Assembly (NCBI GenBank): GCA_900314825.1 | Contig: OMWS01000001.1 | Span: forward strand, 32,460 to 96,459 | DNA from: an uncultured Veillonellaceae bacterium | GTDB lineage: Bacteria > Bacillota > Negativicutes > Selenomonadales > Selenomonadaceae | Direction: 5' to 3' | DNA: 64,000 bases | Shown here: one piece after another, positions 24,880-33,033 of the stretch | Layout: every line of letters begins with the position of its first letter | Numbering within the stretch: the first letter of the stretch is position 1 | The notes under the pieces: generated by a model | Database searches by the model: none | Told to the model about the DNA's origin: nothing | Seen by the model: only the letters and a program-made list of their open reading frames with translations | Made by a program: the position numbers and the translations under genes

Positions 24880-26952
24880 ATGGATACGAATCAGTACATG
24901 GACATGTTCCTCGACGAGTCGCATGAGCATCTGCAGTCGCTGAACGATGGCCTGCTGAGCCTCGAGGACAACATGGAAGACACGTCAGTCGTCAACGAGA
25001 TCTTCCGCAACGCGCACACGCTGAAAGGCATGTCGGCGACGATGGGCTTCAACAAGATCGCGGAGCTCACGCATGAGATGGAGGACGTCCTCGACCTCAT
25101 CCGCAAAGAGCAGCTGAAGCTCAACGAAGACATCATCGATACGTTGTTCAAATGCGTCGACTCGCTGACGCAGATGGTCGACAGCGTCGGCAATGGCGAG
25201 GCGGAAGATGTCGTCGACGTCTCGGACCTCGTGAAAAAACTCAGCTCCATCTCGAAACCGGATCAGGCGGCCGCAGCAGCGGCTCCAGCCGCGCCCGCTG
25301 CAGGTGCGGCGCCAGCAGCAGCGCCTGCTGGCATCTCTATCGAGCTCACGGATGTCGACAAAGACGTCATCAAGCAGGCGACGGCGCAAGGCCTCCAGGC
25401 CATCCACGCGCGCGTGACGCTCGCAGATACGTGTCTCCTGAAGTCCGCGCGTTCCTACATGGTCATGAACGCGCTCGATGAAATCGGTGATGTCGTGAAA
25501 TCCGTGCCGAGCTCCGAAGACCTCGAGCAGGAGAAATTCGACAAGAGCTTTGATGTCATCGTCGTGACGTCGCAAGAGGAAAAAGGCGTCCAAGATGCCA
25601 TCAACTCCATTTCGGAAATCTCGAAAGTCGAGACGAACATCGTAAACCTCGACGCACCGAAGAAAGAAGAACCGAAACCAGCGCCTGCTCCGGCAGCTGC
25701 GCCTGCACCGGCACCGGCTGCAGCGGCTCCAGCGCCCGCGAAGAAAGCGGCGCCGGCCCCCGCGAAGAAGCCAGCAGCAGCTCCTGCCGCGAAGCAGAAA
25801 GTCCATCACAGCCAGTCCGTCCGCGTCGACATTGAGAAGCTCGACAACCTCATGAACCTCATGGGCGAGCTTGTCATCAACAAGGTCCGCCTCGAGCAGA
25901 TCGGCCAGACGCACCGCCTTGCCGACCTCACCGAGACGCTCGAGCAGATGGATCGCGTGACGACGGATCTCCAGAACATCGTCATGAAAGTCCGCATGGT
26001 CCCTGTGAGCTCCGTCTTCAACCGCTTCCCGCGCATGGTCCGCGATATCGCGAAAGAACTGAATAAGGAAATCAACCTGACCATCGAAGGCGAGGAAACC
26101 GAGCTCGATCGTACCGTCATCGACGAGATCGGCGACCCGATCATGCATCTTCTCCGCAACTCCTGCGACCACGGCGTCGAGGAACCGGACGTCCGCGAGA
26201 AGAAAGGCAAGCCGCGCGCCGGCGAAGTTGGCCTCATCGCGCGCCACGAAGGCAACAACGTCGTCATCATGGTCACGGATGACGGCGCCGGCATCGATGC
26301 GACGAAAATCAAAAACAAGGCCATCGAGAAAGGCATGCTCACGCAGGAAGAAGCCGACAAGATGGACGATGCCGATGCCGTGCGCATCATCTTCGCGCCG
26401 GGCTTCTCCACGGCGGAAAAGATCTCTGACATCTCGGGCCGCGGCGTCGGCATGGATGTCGTGCGCAGCAAGATTGAAGCGCTCTCCGGTCACGTCGATG
26501 TCGAGACGAAGATCGACGAAGGCTCCGTCTTCAAGATCAAGCTGCCGCTGACGCTCGCCATCATCCAGGCCATGCTCGTGCGCGTGCAGGAAGAAATGTA
26601 CGCCATTCCTCTCGGCTCCATCGACAGCACGATCAATATCCAGCCGGACGAGATCAAGACGGTCCAGAACAAGGAAGTCATCGTCCTGCGCGGCGAGATC
26701 ATCCCGATCATCCGCATGGAGAAGATGCTCCAGGTGCCGCACGTGAAAGATTCCGACGAGACGTTCGTCGTCGTCGTCCACACGGGCGAGGCAAAGGCCG
26801 GCATCGTCGTCGACAGCCTCATCGGCCAGCAGGAAATCGTCATCAAGACGCTCGGCAGCCTGTTCACCGGACTCAAGATGTTCTCCGGCGCCACCGTCCT
26901 CGGCGACGGCCGCGTCGCGCTCATCCTTGATGTCGCCACGATGATGCAGTAA
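24880..26952 (+). CDS. cheA: Chemotaxis histidine kinase CheA
   Basis: 690 residues. P1 domain with phosphorylated His46 in RNAHTLKGMSATMGF; a middle domain near 160-255 for response-regulator docking, flanked by Ala/Pro-rich linkers; P3 dimerisation helices (LDNLMNLMGELVINKVRLEQ); P4 ATPase with LRNSCDHGVEEPDVR, VTDDGAGID and DISGRGVGMDVVRSKIEAL; P5 CheW-like domain to the end (VALILDVATMMQ). It phosphorylates CheY and CheB in response to receptors. A GGGGAGGA site precedes the ATG. Confidence 0.97.
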   Translation: MDTNQYMDMFLDESHEHLQSLNDGLLSLEDNMEDTSVVNEIFRNAHTLKGMSATMGFNKIAELTHEMEDVLDLIRKEQLKLNEDIIDTLFKCVDSLTQMVDSVGNGEAEDVVDVSDLVKKLSSISKPDQAAAAAAPAAPAAGAAPAAAPAGISIELTDVDKDVIKQATAQGLQAIHARVTLADTCLLKSARSYMVMNALDEIGDVVKSVPSSEDLEQEKFDKSFDVIVVTSQEEKGVQDAINSISEISKVETNIVNLDAPKKEEPKPAPAPAAAPAPAPAAAAPAPAKKAAPAPAKKPAAAPAAKQKVHHSQSVRVDIEKLDNLMNLMGELVINKVRLEQIGQTHRLADLTETLEQMDRVTTDLQNIVMKVRMVPVSSVFNRFPRMVRDIAKELNKEINLTIEGEETELDRTVIDEIGDPIMHLLRNSCDHGVEEPDVREKKGKPRAGEVGLIARHEGNNVVIMVTDDGAGIDATKIKNKAIEKGMLTQEEADKMDDADAVRIIFAPGFSTAEKISDISGRGVGMDVVRSKIEALSGHVDVETKIDEGSVFKIKLPLTLAIIQAMLVRVQEEMYAIPLGSIDSTINIQPDEIKTVQNKEVIVLRGEIIPIIRMEKMLQVPHVKDSDETFVVVVHTGEAKAGIVVDSLIGQQEIVIKTLGSLFTGLKMFSGATVLGDGRVALILDVATMMQ

Positions 26953-26969
26953 GGGGAGGTAACCAGACC

Positions 26970-27437
26970 ATGGCTAACAACGAAAATGCAGTCACGACCG
27001 AGGAAAATCTGCAGGTCGTCGCTTTCAAGCTCCGCAATGAGGAATACGGCGTCAGCATCCTGAACGTCCAGGAGATCCGCAACCTCACCGATATCACGCG
27101 CGTCCCGTTCGCGCAGGATTTCATCAAAGGAGTCATCAACCTGCGCGGCAGCGTGCTGCCCGTCATCGATCTCAAGCAGCGCCTCGGCCTCGAGGAAACG
27201 CCGTACACGGATGACACGCGCATCGTGACGGTCAACATCGGCGACCTCCATGTCGGCATGCTCGTCGATGCCGTCACGGAAGTCCTCACGCTCACGGCAA
27301 AGCCGCTCGATCCGAAGAAAGCCATCAATGGCAAAGACCTCACGAAGTTTTTGAGCGGCATTGGCAACATCGACGGCCGCCTCATCATCATGCTGAACCT
27401 CGAAGAGATCATCGGGCTTCCCCCCGAGGGGAAATGA
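26970..27437 (+). CDS. cheW: Chemotaxis coupling protein CheW
   Basis: 155 residues, a single CheW domain: LQVVAFKLRNEEYGVSILNV, EIRNLTDITRVPFAQDFIKG, VINLRGSVLPVIDLKQRLGL, and the C-terminal LIIMLNLEEIIGL. CheW bridges receptors and CheA in the array. It starts 17 bases after cheA behind GGGGAGG. Confidence 0.97.
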   Translation: MANNENAVTTEENLQVVAFKLRNEEYGVSILNVQEIRNLTDITRVPFAQDFIKGVINLRGSVLPVIDLKQRLGLEETPYTDDTRIVTVNIGDLHVGMLVDAVTEVLTLTAKPLDPKKAINGKDLTKFLSGIGNIDGRLIIMLNLEEIIGLPPEGK

Positions 27438-27486
27438 CGCTTTAAAATCGGAAGACAAAAGACTTTCGTAGGTGAGGAGTCATCTT

Positions 27487-28101
27487 ATGTGTGAAGAAAT
27501 GAAATTATCGCCGGCACAGATTGACGCCCTGCGCGAAATCGGCAACATCGGCGCAGGCAATTCGGCGACGGCTCTCTCGCAGATCATCAACCGCCGCATC
27601 GACATGAATGTGCCGCGCGTTTCGATGGTTCCTTTGGAACAAGTGCCGGAGCTCGTCGGCGGCCCGGATGCCATCGTCGTCGGCATCTTCCTGCGCGTCT
27701 ACGGCAAAGCTCCCGGCAACATCCTCTTCCTCCTGCCGCAGAAGAGCGCTTACTACCTCGTGGACACGCTCATGGGGAAGAAACACGGGGAGACGGACAA
27801 GCTCGATTACATGGACGAGTCCGCACTCATGGAAATCGGCAACATCCTGTCGGGCGCGTACCTCAATGCATTCTACACGTTCACGCAGATTTCCATGCTG
27901 CCCTCGATCCCGGCGCTTGCGATGGACATGGCTGGAGCCATCCTCAACGTCGTGCTCGTCCAGCTCGGACAGATGGGCGATCAGGCGCTCGTCATGGAGA
28001 CGGAATTCCTTGCTGAGGATGACGGCATCAACGGCCATTTCTTCCTCGTGCCGGATCCGGGTTCCCTCGAGACGCTGATCAAAGCAGTAGGAGTTGAATG
28101 A
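27487..28101 (+). CDS. cheC: CheY-P phosphatase CheC
   Basis: 204 residues from ATG 27487, which follows GGTGAGGAG. Two phosphatase helices are visible: LREIGNIGAGNSATALSQI and ALMEIGNILSGAYLNAF, each with the E-x-x-N pair expected of active CheC. CheC dephosphorylates CheY-P and is stimulated by CheD, which is encoded immediately downstream; cheD starts 1 base after the cheC stop. Confidence 0.96.
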   Translation: MCEEMKLSPAQIDALREIGNIGAGNSATALSQIINRRIDMNVPRVSMVPLEQVPELVGGPDAIVVGIFLRVYGKAPGNILFLLPQKSAYYLVDTLMGKKHGETDKLDYMDESALMEIGNILSGAYLNAFYTFTQISMLPSIPALAMDMAGAILNVVLVQLGQMGDQALVMETEFLAEDDGINGHFFLVPDPGSLETLIKAVGVE

Positions 28102-28102
28102 A

Positions 28103-28588
28103 ATGGCCGAACTGATCAGAGTTGGGATGGCTGATTACAAGGTCGGCAAAAGCCCAGCTACCATTATAAGTTATGGACTTGGCTCCTGCGTCGGCATCTC
28201 CCTGTACGACCCGCAGCTCAAAGTCGGCGGCCTCTTGCACATCATGCTGCCGGACAGCACGCAGGCGCGCCCGTCGGACAACCCCGCAAAATTTGCGGAC
28301 ACAGGCCTGCCGCTCATGCTGAAGGACGTCCTCGCGCTCGGCGCGTCGAAATCGCGCCTCGTCGCGAAGATGGCAGGCGGTGCACAGATGTTTGCCTTCG
28401 CGAATGCGACGGACATCATGCGTGTCGGTGCACGCAACGCAGAAGCAGCGAAGAAGATGCTCCAGAAGCTCGGCATCCGCATCCTCGCGGAGGACACGGG
28501 CGGCACGTATGGCCGCACAGTCTCGATTAACTTGGAGAACGGCATGTACCGGGTCAAGACCATCGACAAGGGAGAAAAAGAAATCTGA
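28103..28588 (+). CDS. cheD: Chemoreceptor glutamine deamidase CheD
   Basis: 161 residues from ATG 28103, nine bases after TAGGAG; the upstream TTG at 28094 is a poorer start. Catalytic Cys in YGLGSCVGISLYD and His in VGGLLHIMLPDS fit the CheD Cys-His-Thr triad; the end has GGTYGRTVSINLENGMY. CheD deamidates receptors and binds CheC. The cheC-cheD pair is typical of Firmicutes and Thermotoga. Confidence 0.96.
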   Translation: MAELIRVGMADYKVGKSPATIISYGLGSCVGISLYDPQLKVGGLLHIMLPDSTQARPSDNPAKFADTGLPLMLKDVLALGASKSRLVAKMAGGAQMFAFANATDIMRVGARNAEAAKKMLQKLGIRILAEDTGGTYGRTVSINLENGMYRVKTIDKGEKEI

Positions 28589-28977
28589 TGTTCAAGATTG
28601 GCATGGCGCTCGTCTTTGCCGTCATCGCTGCTCTCGTCGTCATCATCGCAGGCGTTCTCGGTTCGCCACGCCTCTTGACCGTCTTTTTGCGCGCGTTTCT
28701 CGCATTTGTCGTCACGTGGGTGGCTTGTTGGCTCGTGCTCTTCTTGCTCGAAGCGAAAGGCGTCGTGGGATTCGACAAAAACCTCGAACTCCTCGCGGAT
28801 GAAGATGCGGAGCCGACGGATGAGGAACTCAAAGCCCTTGCGGATGAGGCAGAAGCTGGAGAGGACGCAGATGCGGCAGAGCACGGGACGGAAGGCGAAG
28901 CGGAAGAAACCGAAGGAGGATTCCAACCGCTTTCGACCGACAACTTGAAGCATATGGATACGTCGGGGAACGCGTGA
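28588..28977 (+). CDS. Small membrane protein of unknown function in the che operon
   Basis: 129 residues. The ATG overlaps the last base of the cheD stop. Two transmembrane segments (about 4-27 and 32-57) are followed by a strongly acidic tail rich in Glu, Asp and Ala. I do not recognise a family. It occupies the place between cheD and the sigma-28 gene. Bacillus keeps swrB next to sigD, but no similarity to SwrB is claimed. The overlap with cheD argues that it is a real, coupled gene. Confidence 0.7.
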   Translation: MFKIGMALVFAVIAALVVIIAGVLGSPRLLTVFLRAFLAFVVTWVACWLVLFLLEAKGVVGFDKNLELLADEDAEPTDEELKALADEAEAGEDADAAEHGTEGEAEETEGGFQPLSTDNLKHMDTSGNA

Positions 28978-29040
28978 CCTCTGGCAGAAGAGCTTTTAGC
29001 AAGAAGCGCGTGATGTGAAAAAGAGGGGAGGCGGCAGCGC

Positions 29041-29790
29041 ATGGAACGCGATGAAGTGTCTGAAGAGGACGTTTCCCGGATGTGGGAAGCGTATGAAAAG
29101 GTGCGCGACAATGCATCGCGCAACGACCTGGCAGAATACTACCTCCCGCTCGTGCGCTATACGGCTGGCCGCCTCGCCATCAGCCTGCCGTCGCATGTGG
29201 ATCGCGACGACCTCCTCTCGAGCGGCTTTTTTGGCTTGCTCGATGCCATTGAGCGCTTTGATGCTGCGCGGAATATCAAGTTTGAGACATATGCGAGCGT
29301 CCGCATCCGCGGCGCGATGGTGGATTACCTGCGCGCAAAAGACTGGATGCCGGTCACGGCGCGCTCGCGCGTGCGCAAGTACGGCGACACGATGGCGAAG
29401 CTCACGAACGAGCTCGGGCGTGCGCCGACGGATGAAGAAATTCAAAAAGACATGGCGCTCGATGACAAGGAGTTTCGCCAGCTTCAGGCGCAGCTTGCCA
29501 TGGCGACGATGCTGCCGATCGACGATATGGGAATAGAGCTTGAGGCATCCGCGCCGAGTCCGTCTGCGTCCATGGAAGCAGAGGAACTCAAAAAAACGCT
29601 CGCGAAAGCTATCGACAAGCTGCCGGAAAAAGAACGGATGGTCGTTTCCCTCTATTATTACGATGAACTGACGCTCAAGGAAATCGCGCAGATCCTCCAT
29701 TTGACGGAAGCGCGCATTTCCCAGTTGCATACGAAGGCGGTTTTTCGTCTGCGCGGCTCGCTCGCGCGCATGAAAGCGAGCCTGTTTTGA
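29041..29790 (+). CDS. fliA: Flagellar sigma factor sigma-28 (FliA/SigD/WhiG family)
   Basis: 249 residues. Region 2 is seen in YLPLVRYTAGRLAISLP and DLLSSGFFGLLDAIERFD with NIKFETYASVRIRGAMVDYL, region 3 in NELGRAPTDEEIQKDM, region 4 in LPEKERMVVSLYYYDELTLK and EARISQLHTKAVFRLR. These sigma factors direct late flagellar genes such as flagellin. The gene ends the che block, as sigD does in Bacillus. GGGGAGG precedes the ATG. Confidence 0.96.
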   Translation: MERDEVSEEDVSRMWEAYEKVRDNASRNDLAEYYLPLVRYTAGRLAISLPSHVDRDDLLSSGFFGLLDAIERFDAARNIKFETYASVRIRGAMVDYLRAKDWMPVTARSRVRKYGDTMAKLTNELGRAPTDEEIQKDMALDDKEFRQLQAQLAMATMLPIDDMGIELEASAPSPSASMEAEELKKTLAKAIDKLPEKERMVVSLYYYDELTLKEIAQILHLTEARISQLHTKAVFRLRGSLARMKASLF

Positions 29791-29822
29791 ACGTGTTTTG
29801 AAACCGGAAGGAGCCCCAGGCC

Positions 29823-31490
29823 ATGGAAGAGGAAGCAAAAGAAACCAGCGTCGGCGGGCAGGAAGCCGGATATCTCTTTGAGTTCAAGAAGGATGGCGTG
29901 TTCCTGACCGTTTACCCGACGGCGGGCAACACAATCCTCTACGAACTTTCTGACATGCGGCAGATTCTCTATGATTATGGCGTCAATGACTATGATATCC
30001 TGACGCTCGCGAAGACCGTGCGCAAGGCGGACGGCGAGCCCGTGAAGCTCTCGGATCATTTCACGGCCCCCACAGAGTCAGGGCTTGCCGATCTTGATGC
30101 GGCCGTGTTGCCGTTCGCATCAGCAGCACCGACGGAATTCGCCGGCATCACGGTGGACATCAGCTCGGACAAGCTTACGGCGACGGTCCGCTATGATGTC
30201 ACGAAGGGCACGCGCCCGCCTGCACCGCAGCTCATCCGCGATGCACTTGAAGCGAAAGGCGTCGTCTACGGCATTGACGATGAAGCGATTGAGAAAGGCT
30301 CGAAGGCGCTGGAATCCTTCGTCGCGGCAAAGGGCACGCCAGCCGTGCCGGGGCAAAACGCCTATATCGACAAGAAATTCGATCTTTCCCATAAAGGCCA
30401 TCCGAAAGTCGTCGAGTATGACCGTGTCGACTACAAGGACATGAATCTTTTCGTCCTCGCGAGAGCAGGACAGCTCATCGCCGTGCGCGTGCTGCAGACA
30501 CAAGGGCAGCCGGGGACGAACGTGCTCGGCAAGACGATAGCGGCGCGCAATGGCCGGCCGATTCCCTTCACGGCGGGCAAAAATACGGAGATTCGTGACG
30601 AGAACAAGCTGTATGCGCTCATTGACGGACAGATTGTGGAAGAAGGCAAGCGCATCTCCATCGACCCGCACCTCAAGATTTCGGGCTCCGTCGGTGTCGG
30701 CACGGGCAACATCGAGTTTGCTGGCAGCGTTGAGATCACGGGCGGTGTCGAGGCGGGCTTCATCGTCCATGCGACCGGCGACATCCAGATTGGCGATGGC
30801 GTGGCCGGCGCTGAGGTCATGGGACGCAACGTTTTCATCTCGGGCGGCATCACAGGCCAGGGACGCGGCAAGATTGCGGCGAAGGAAGATGTGCGCGCAG
30901 CTTTTGTTGAAAACGGCCTCATCGAAGCCGACCGCGACATCTACATTTCTGATGTCGTGCTGCATTCGACGCTGAAGGCCGGCAAGAAGATCATCATCGA
31001 AGATGGACGTGGGCTTGTGACGGGCGGATACCTCGCAGCTGGCGAGGAGATCCGTGCGAAGTGCGTCGGCAATCAGGCGTTCGTCGCGACGCGCCTCATC
31101 GTCGGCGTCAATCCGGCGCTCGCGCAGAAGTATCAGAAAGCGTGCCGCGAATACAAGGAAGACAAGCAGCGCCTCGAGCAGATCACGAACGTGCTGAACA
31201 CGTTCTCGAAAATCGACGTGACGCTTTTGCCACAGAATCGCATCGACCAGATCAATGCGCTCACGCGTTCGCAGTTCCCGCTCGCCGGCAAGATCAAGCG
31301 CACGGAGGCGGAGCTCAAGAAGCTCCAGGACGAGCTTTCAAAGATGGAGGGCGGCAAGATCCGCGTGCAGGACATCCTTTATCCGGGGGTCAGCGTGTCG
31401 ATCAATTCCGTGCTGCGCAATTTTCATTCGGAAGTGCGCGGCTGCACGCTCTCCGTCGATGACGACGAGGTGTCAATCGGCCCGTATTGA
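29823..31490 (+). CDS. FapA-family polymerising protein (DUF342)
   Basis: 555 residues. N-terminal helical/beta part, then a long right-handed beta-helix region (about 275-420) with repeating hydrophobic turns such as ISGSVGVGTGNIEFAGSVEI, IHATGDIQIGDGVAGAEVMG and ISGGITGQGRGKIAAKEDVR, then a coiled coil (about 425-510). This is the DUF342/FapA architecture; Vibrio FapA is a flagellar assembly and polarity factor. The gene follows fliA by 32 bases. Precise function here is unknown. Confidence 0.85.
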   Translation: MEEEAKETSVGGQEAGYLFEFKKDGVFLTVYPTAGNTILYELSDMRQILYDYGVNDYDILTLAKTVRKADGEPVKLSDHFTAPTESGLADLDAAVLPFASAAPTEFAGITVDISSDKLTATVRYDVTKGTRPPAPQLIRDALEAKGVVYGIDDEAIEKGSKALESFVAAKGTPAVPGQNAYIDKKFDLSHKGHPKVVEYDRVDYKDMNLFVLARAGQLIAVRVLQTQGQPGTNVLGKTIAARNGRPIPFTAGKNTEIRDENKLYALIDGQIVEEGKRISIDPHLKISGSVGVGTGNIEFAGSVEITGGVEAGFIVHATGDIQIGDGVAGAEVMGRNVFISGGITGQGRGKIAAKEDVRAAFVENGLIEADRDIYISDVVLHSTLKAGKKIIIEDGRGLVTGGYLAAGEEIRAKCVGNQAFVATRLIVGVNPALAQKYQKACREYKEDKQRLEQITNVLNTFSKIDVTLLPQNRIDQINALTRSQFPLAGKIKRTEAELKKLQDELSKMEGGKIRVQDILYPGVSVSINSVLRNFHSEVRGCTLSVDDDEVSIGPY

Positions 31491-31525
31491 GTAAAATTTG
31501 AGTGTTTGCAAAGGAGGAGTTCCTC

Positions 31526-31852
31526 ATGGATGTCACACCGATGAGCATGCAGATGGTCGTGCCACGCGTTTCGGACGCGGCTCAAGTCCAGCAGAACCTC
31601 AACCAGGCGGCGGCAATGCAGCAGGATTTCGAAGCCATCCGCGAAAACGAGGATGCGAAGCTCAAGGAGACGCAGGTCCGCACGAAGGACAATCCCGAAG
31701 ACGGCCGCATCAAAGATGACCCGAACCGCCATGGACAAGGCGGATATGAAGGCGGCGGGCGGAAACGCAAGAACGGGCAGGACGAAGAGATGGAAGAAGA
31801 TACGATGGCTGTCGATCCGACCCGCGGCCATCACCTCGATATTTCTTTTTGA
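31526..31852 (+). CDS. Small charged protein of unknown function
   Basis: 108 residues from ATG 31526, which follows a strong AAAGGAGG site. The sequence is polar throughout: an N-terminal stretch with MDVTPMSMQMVVPRVSDAA, a helical AQVQQNLNQAAAMQQDFEAI, then Glu/Lys/Asp/Gly-rich residues without membrane or signal segments. I do not recognise a family. It is the last gene before a terminator, so it ends the fla/che transcript that includes fapA. Confidence 0.7.
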   Translation: MDVTPMSMQMVVPRVSDAAQVQQNLNQAAAMQQDFEAIRENEDAKLKETQVRTKDNPEDGRIKDDPNRHGQGGYEGGGRKRKNGQDEEMEEDTMAVDPTRGHHLDISF

Positions 31853-31866
31853 CGATTTTATGTGTG

Positions 31867-31907
31867 CCATCGGATGGAGATTGTGACCTGTCCGATGGTG
31901 TTTCTTT
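31867..31907 (+). terminator. Rho-independent terminator at the end of the fla/che block
   Basis: CCATCGGA (31867-31874) pairs perfectly with TCCGATGG (31891-31898), a 16-base loop, followed by the T-rich tract TGTTTCTTTT. Confidence 0.75.
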
Positions 31908-31944
31908 TGGCAAAAATTTGATGATGGGAGTTTGATATCCTTTG

Positions 31945-32913
31945 ATGACTTATTTCATGGCGTTGCTCATCGTGGTCGGCGCCGGCCTCGTTTTCCTCGC
32001 GAAATACATCACGCGACAGCGGACAGCTCCCCGGCGAGCGCATGAAGATATGGCCCGCTCGACGGAGCAATTGAGGCGCGAGCTCGAGCGCTCGGGCGGC
32101 GAGATCGTGCGCCGCATGGGCGGCCATGTCGAGCGGCTCGAGTCGCTCATCGCGGAAAGCGACCGCCGCGCGGACAGCCTCGACGCGCAGCTCACGGAGC
32201 TCCACACGCTCTCGCAGACGATTGACAAGGAAATTGACGAGCTCCGTGCTGCCGAGCAGGACGCCAGGCGCGAGCAGCAGCTGGCCTCGCAGCTCCTCGG
32301 CGAGCTCCGCGCGGCGGCTGCGGGCGCTGCGGCCATGCGTCAGGCCGTGCCGATGACGCAGCCGACCCCGCCTCCCATCGAGCGCGTCGATGTGCAGGAT
32401 TTCACGCGTGTCCTCGAGCAATCGATGGCACGCGATGATCTGCGCCAAGTAGGCACCGTACCTGCCTATGTCCCGACAGCCGATGCCGTCCGCACGGCTT
32501 CGACGGTCGCACAAACTATGCAAGGACGGAGCCAGGCGCAAGAACTTGCAGAACGAAAGGGAACGACGGTGCCGCATCCTGTGATGGGGGGCAAGGAGGC
32601 AAGTGTGATGATGCCGGAGCCTTCTATCCCGCTGAATGATTCCTCTCCGTCGGTTCAAGCACCAGCTCCGGGACGGACGGTGTCAACGGAAGAACAAGCG
32701 GAGGTTTCTGCGGCTTCTGCACAAGAGATGGAAGCATCATCGAGTACGGAGGAAGACGACAGCACTCGCAGCGCCGCGCGCGTGCGCGCGCTGCTCCTTT
32801 CCGGCTGGACGGTCGAGGACGTGGCGCGCGAGACGGGCATGGGCAAAGGCGCTATTGAGCTCATGCAAGAAATGATCCGCCGCCAGATTGCTGACGACGG
32901 GCGCAGCGCATAA
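31945..32913 (+). CDS. Membrane-anchored coiled-coil protein with C-terminal HTH-like domain (DUF6115-like)
   Basis: 322 residues from ATG 31945. One N-terminal transmembrane segment (about 3-20), a long Arg/Glu/Leu coiled coil (25-125, e.g. EQLRRELERSGGEIVRRMGG), a polar linker rich in Pro, Ser, Gln and Glu, and a C-terminal helix-turn-helix-like domain with AARVRALLLSGWTVEDVARE and TGMGKGAIELMQEMIRR. Proteins of this layout sit near fla genes in Firmicutes; their role is unknown. The ribosome site (GGGAG, 14 bases away) is weak. Confidence 0.65.
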   Translation: MTYFMALLIVVGAGLVFLAKYITRQRTAPRRAHEDMARSTEQLRRELERSGGEIVRRMGGHVERLESLIAESDRRADSLDAQLTELHTLSQTIDKEIDELRAAEQDARREQQLASQLLGELRAAAAGAAAMRQAVPMTQPTPPPIERVDVQDFTRVLEQSMARDDLRQVGTVPAYVPTADAVRTASTVAQTMQGRSQAQELAERKGTTVPHPVMGGKEASVMMPEPSIPLNDSSPSVQAPAPGRTVSTEEQAEVSAASAQEMEASSSTEEDDSTRSAARVRALLLSGWTVEDVARETGMGKGAIELMQEMIRRQIADDGRSA

Positions 32914-32953
32914 CTGCAAGACGGTGAAGATTTCACAGATATTTTGTTGCTGA

Positions 32954-32982
32954 TTGAGGTTATAAGTTGTTTATGATATAAT
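32954..32982 (+). promoter_or_regulatory. Sigma-A type promoter before flagellin
   Basis: TTGAGG at 32954-32959, 17-base spacer and a perfect TATAAT at 32977-32982, 51 bases before the flagellin ATG. No convincing sigma-28 element (TAAA ... GCCGATAA) is visible in the gap, which is unexpected for a class-3 flagellar gene. Confidence 0.65.
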
Positions 32983-33033
32983 GATACTGGTTCGAATTTG
33001 GTGCTTGACAAGGGAAGCAGGGGTGGATGCGCT

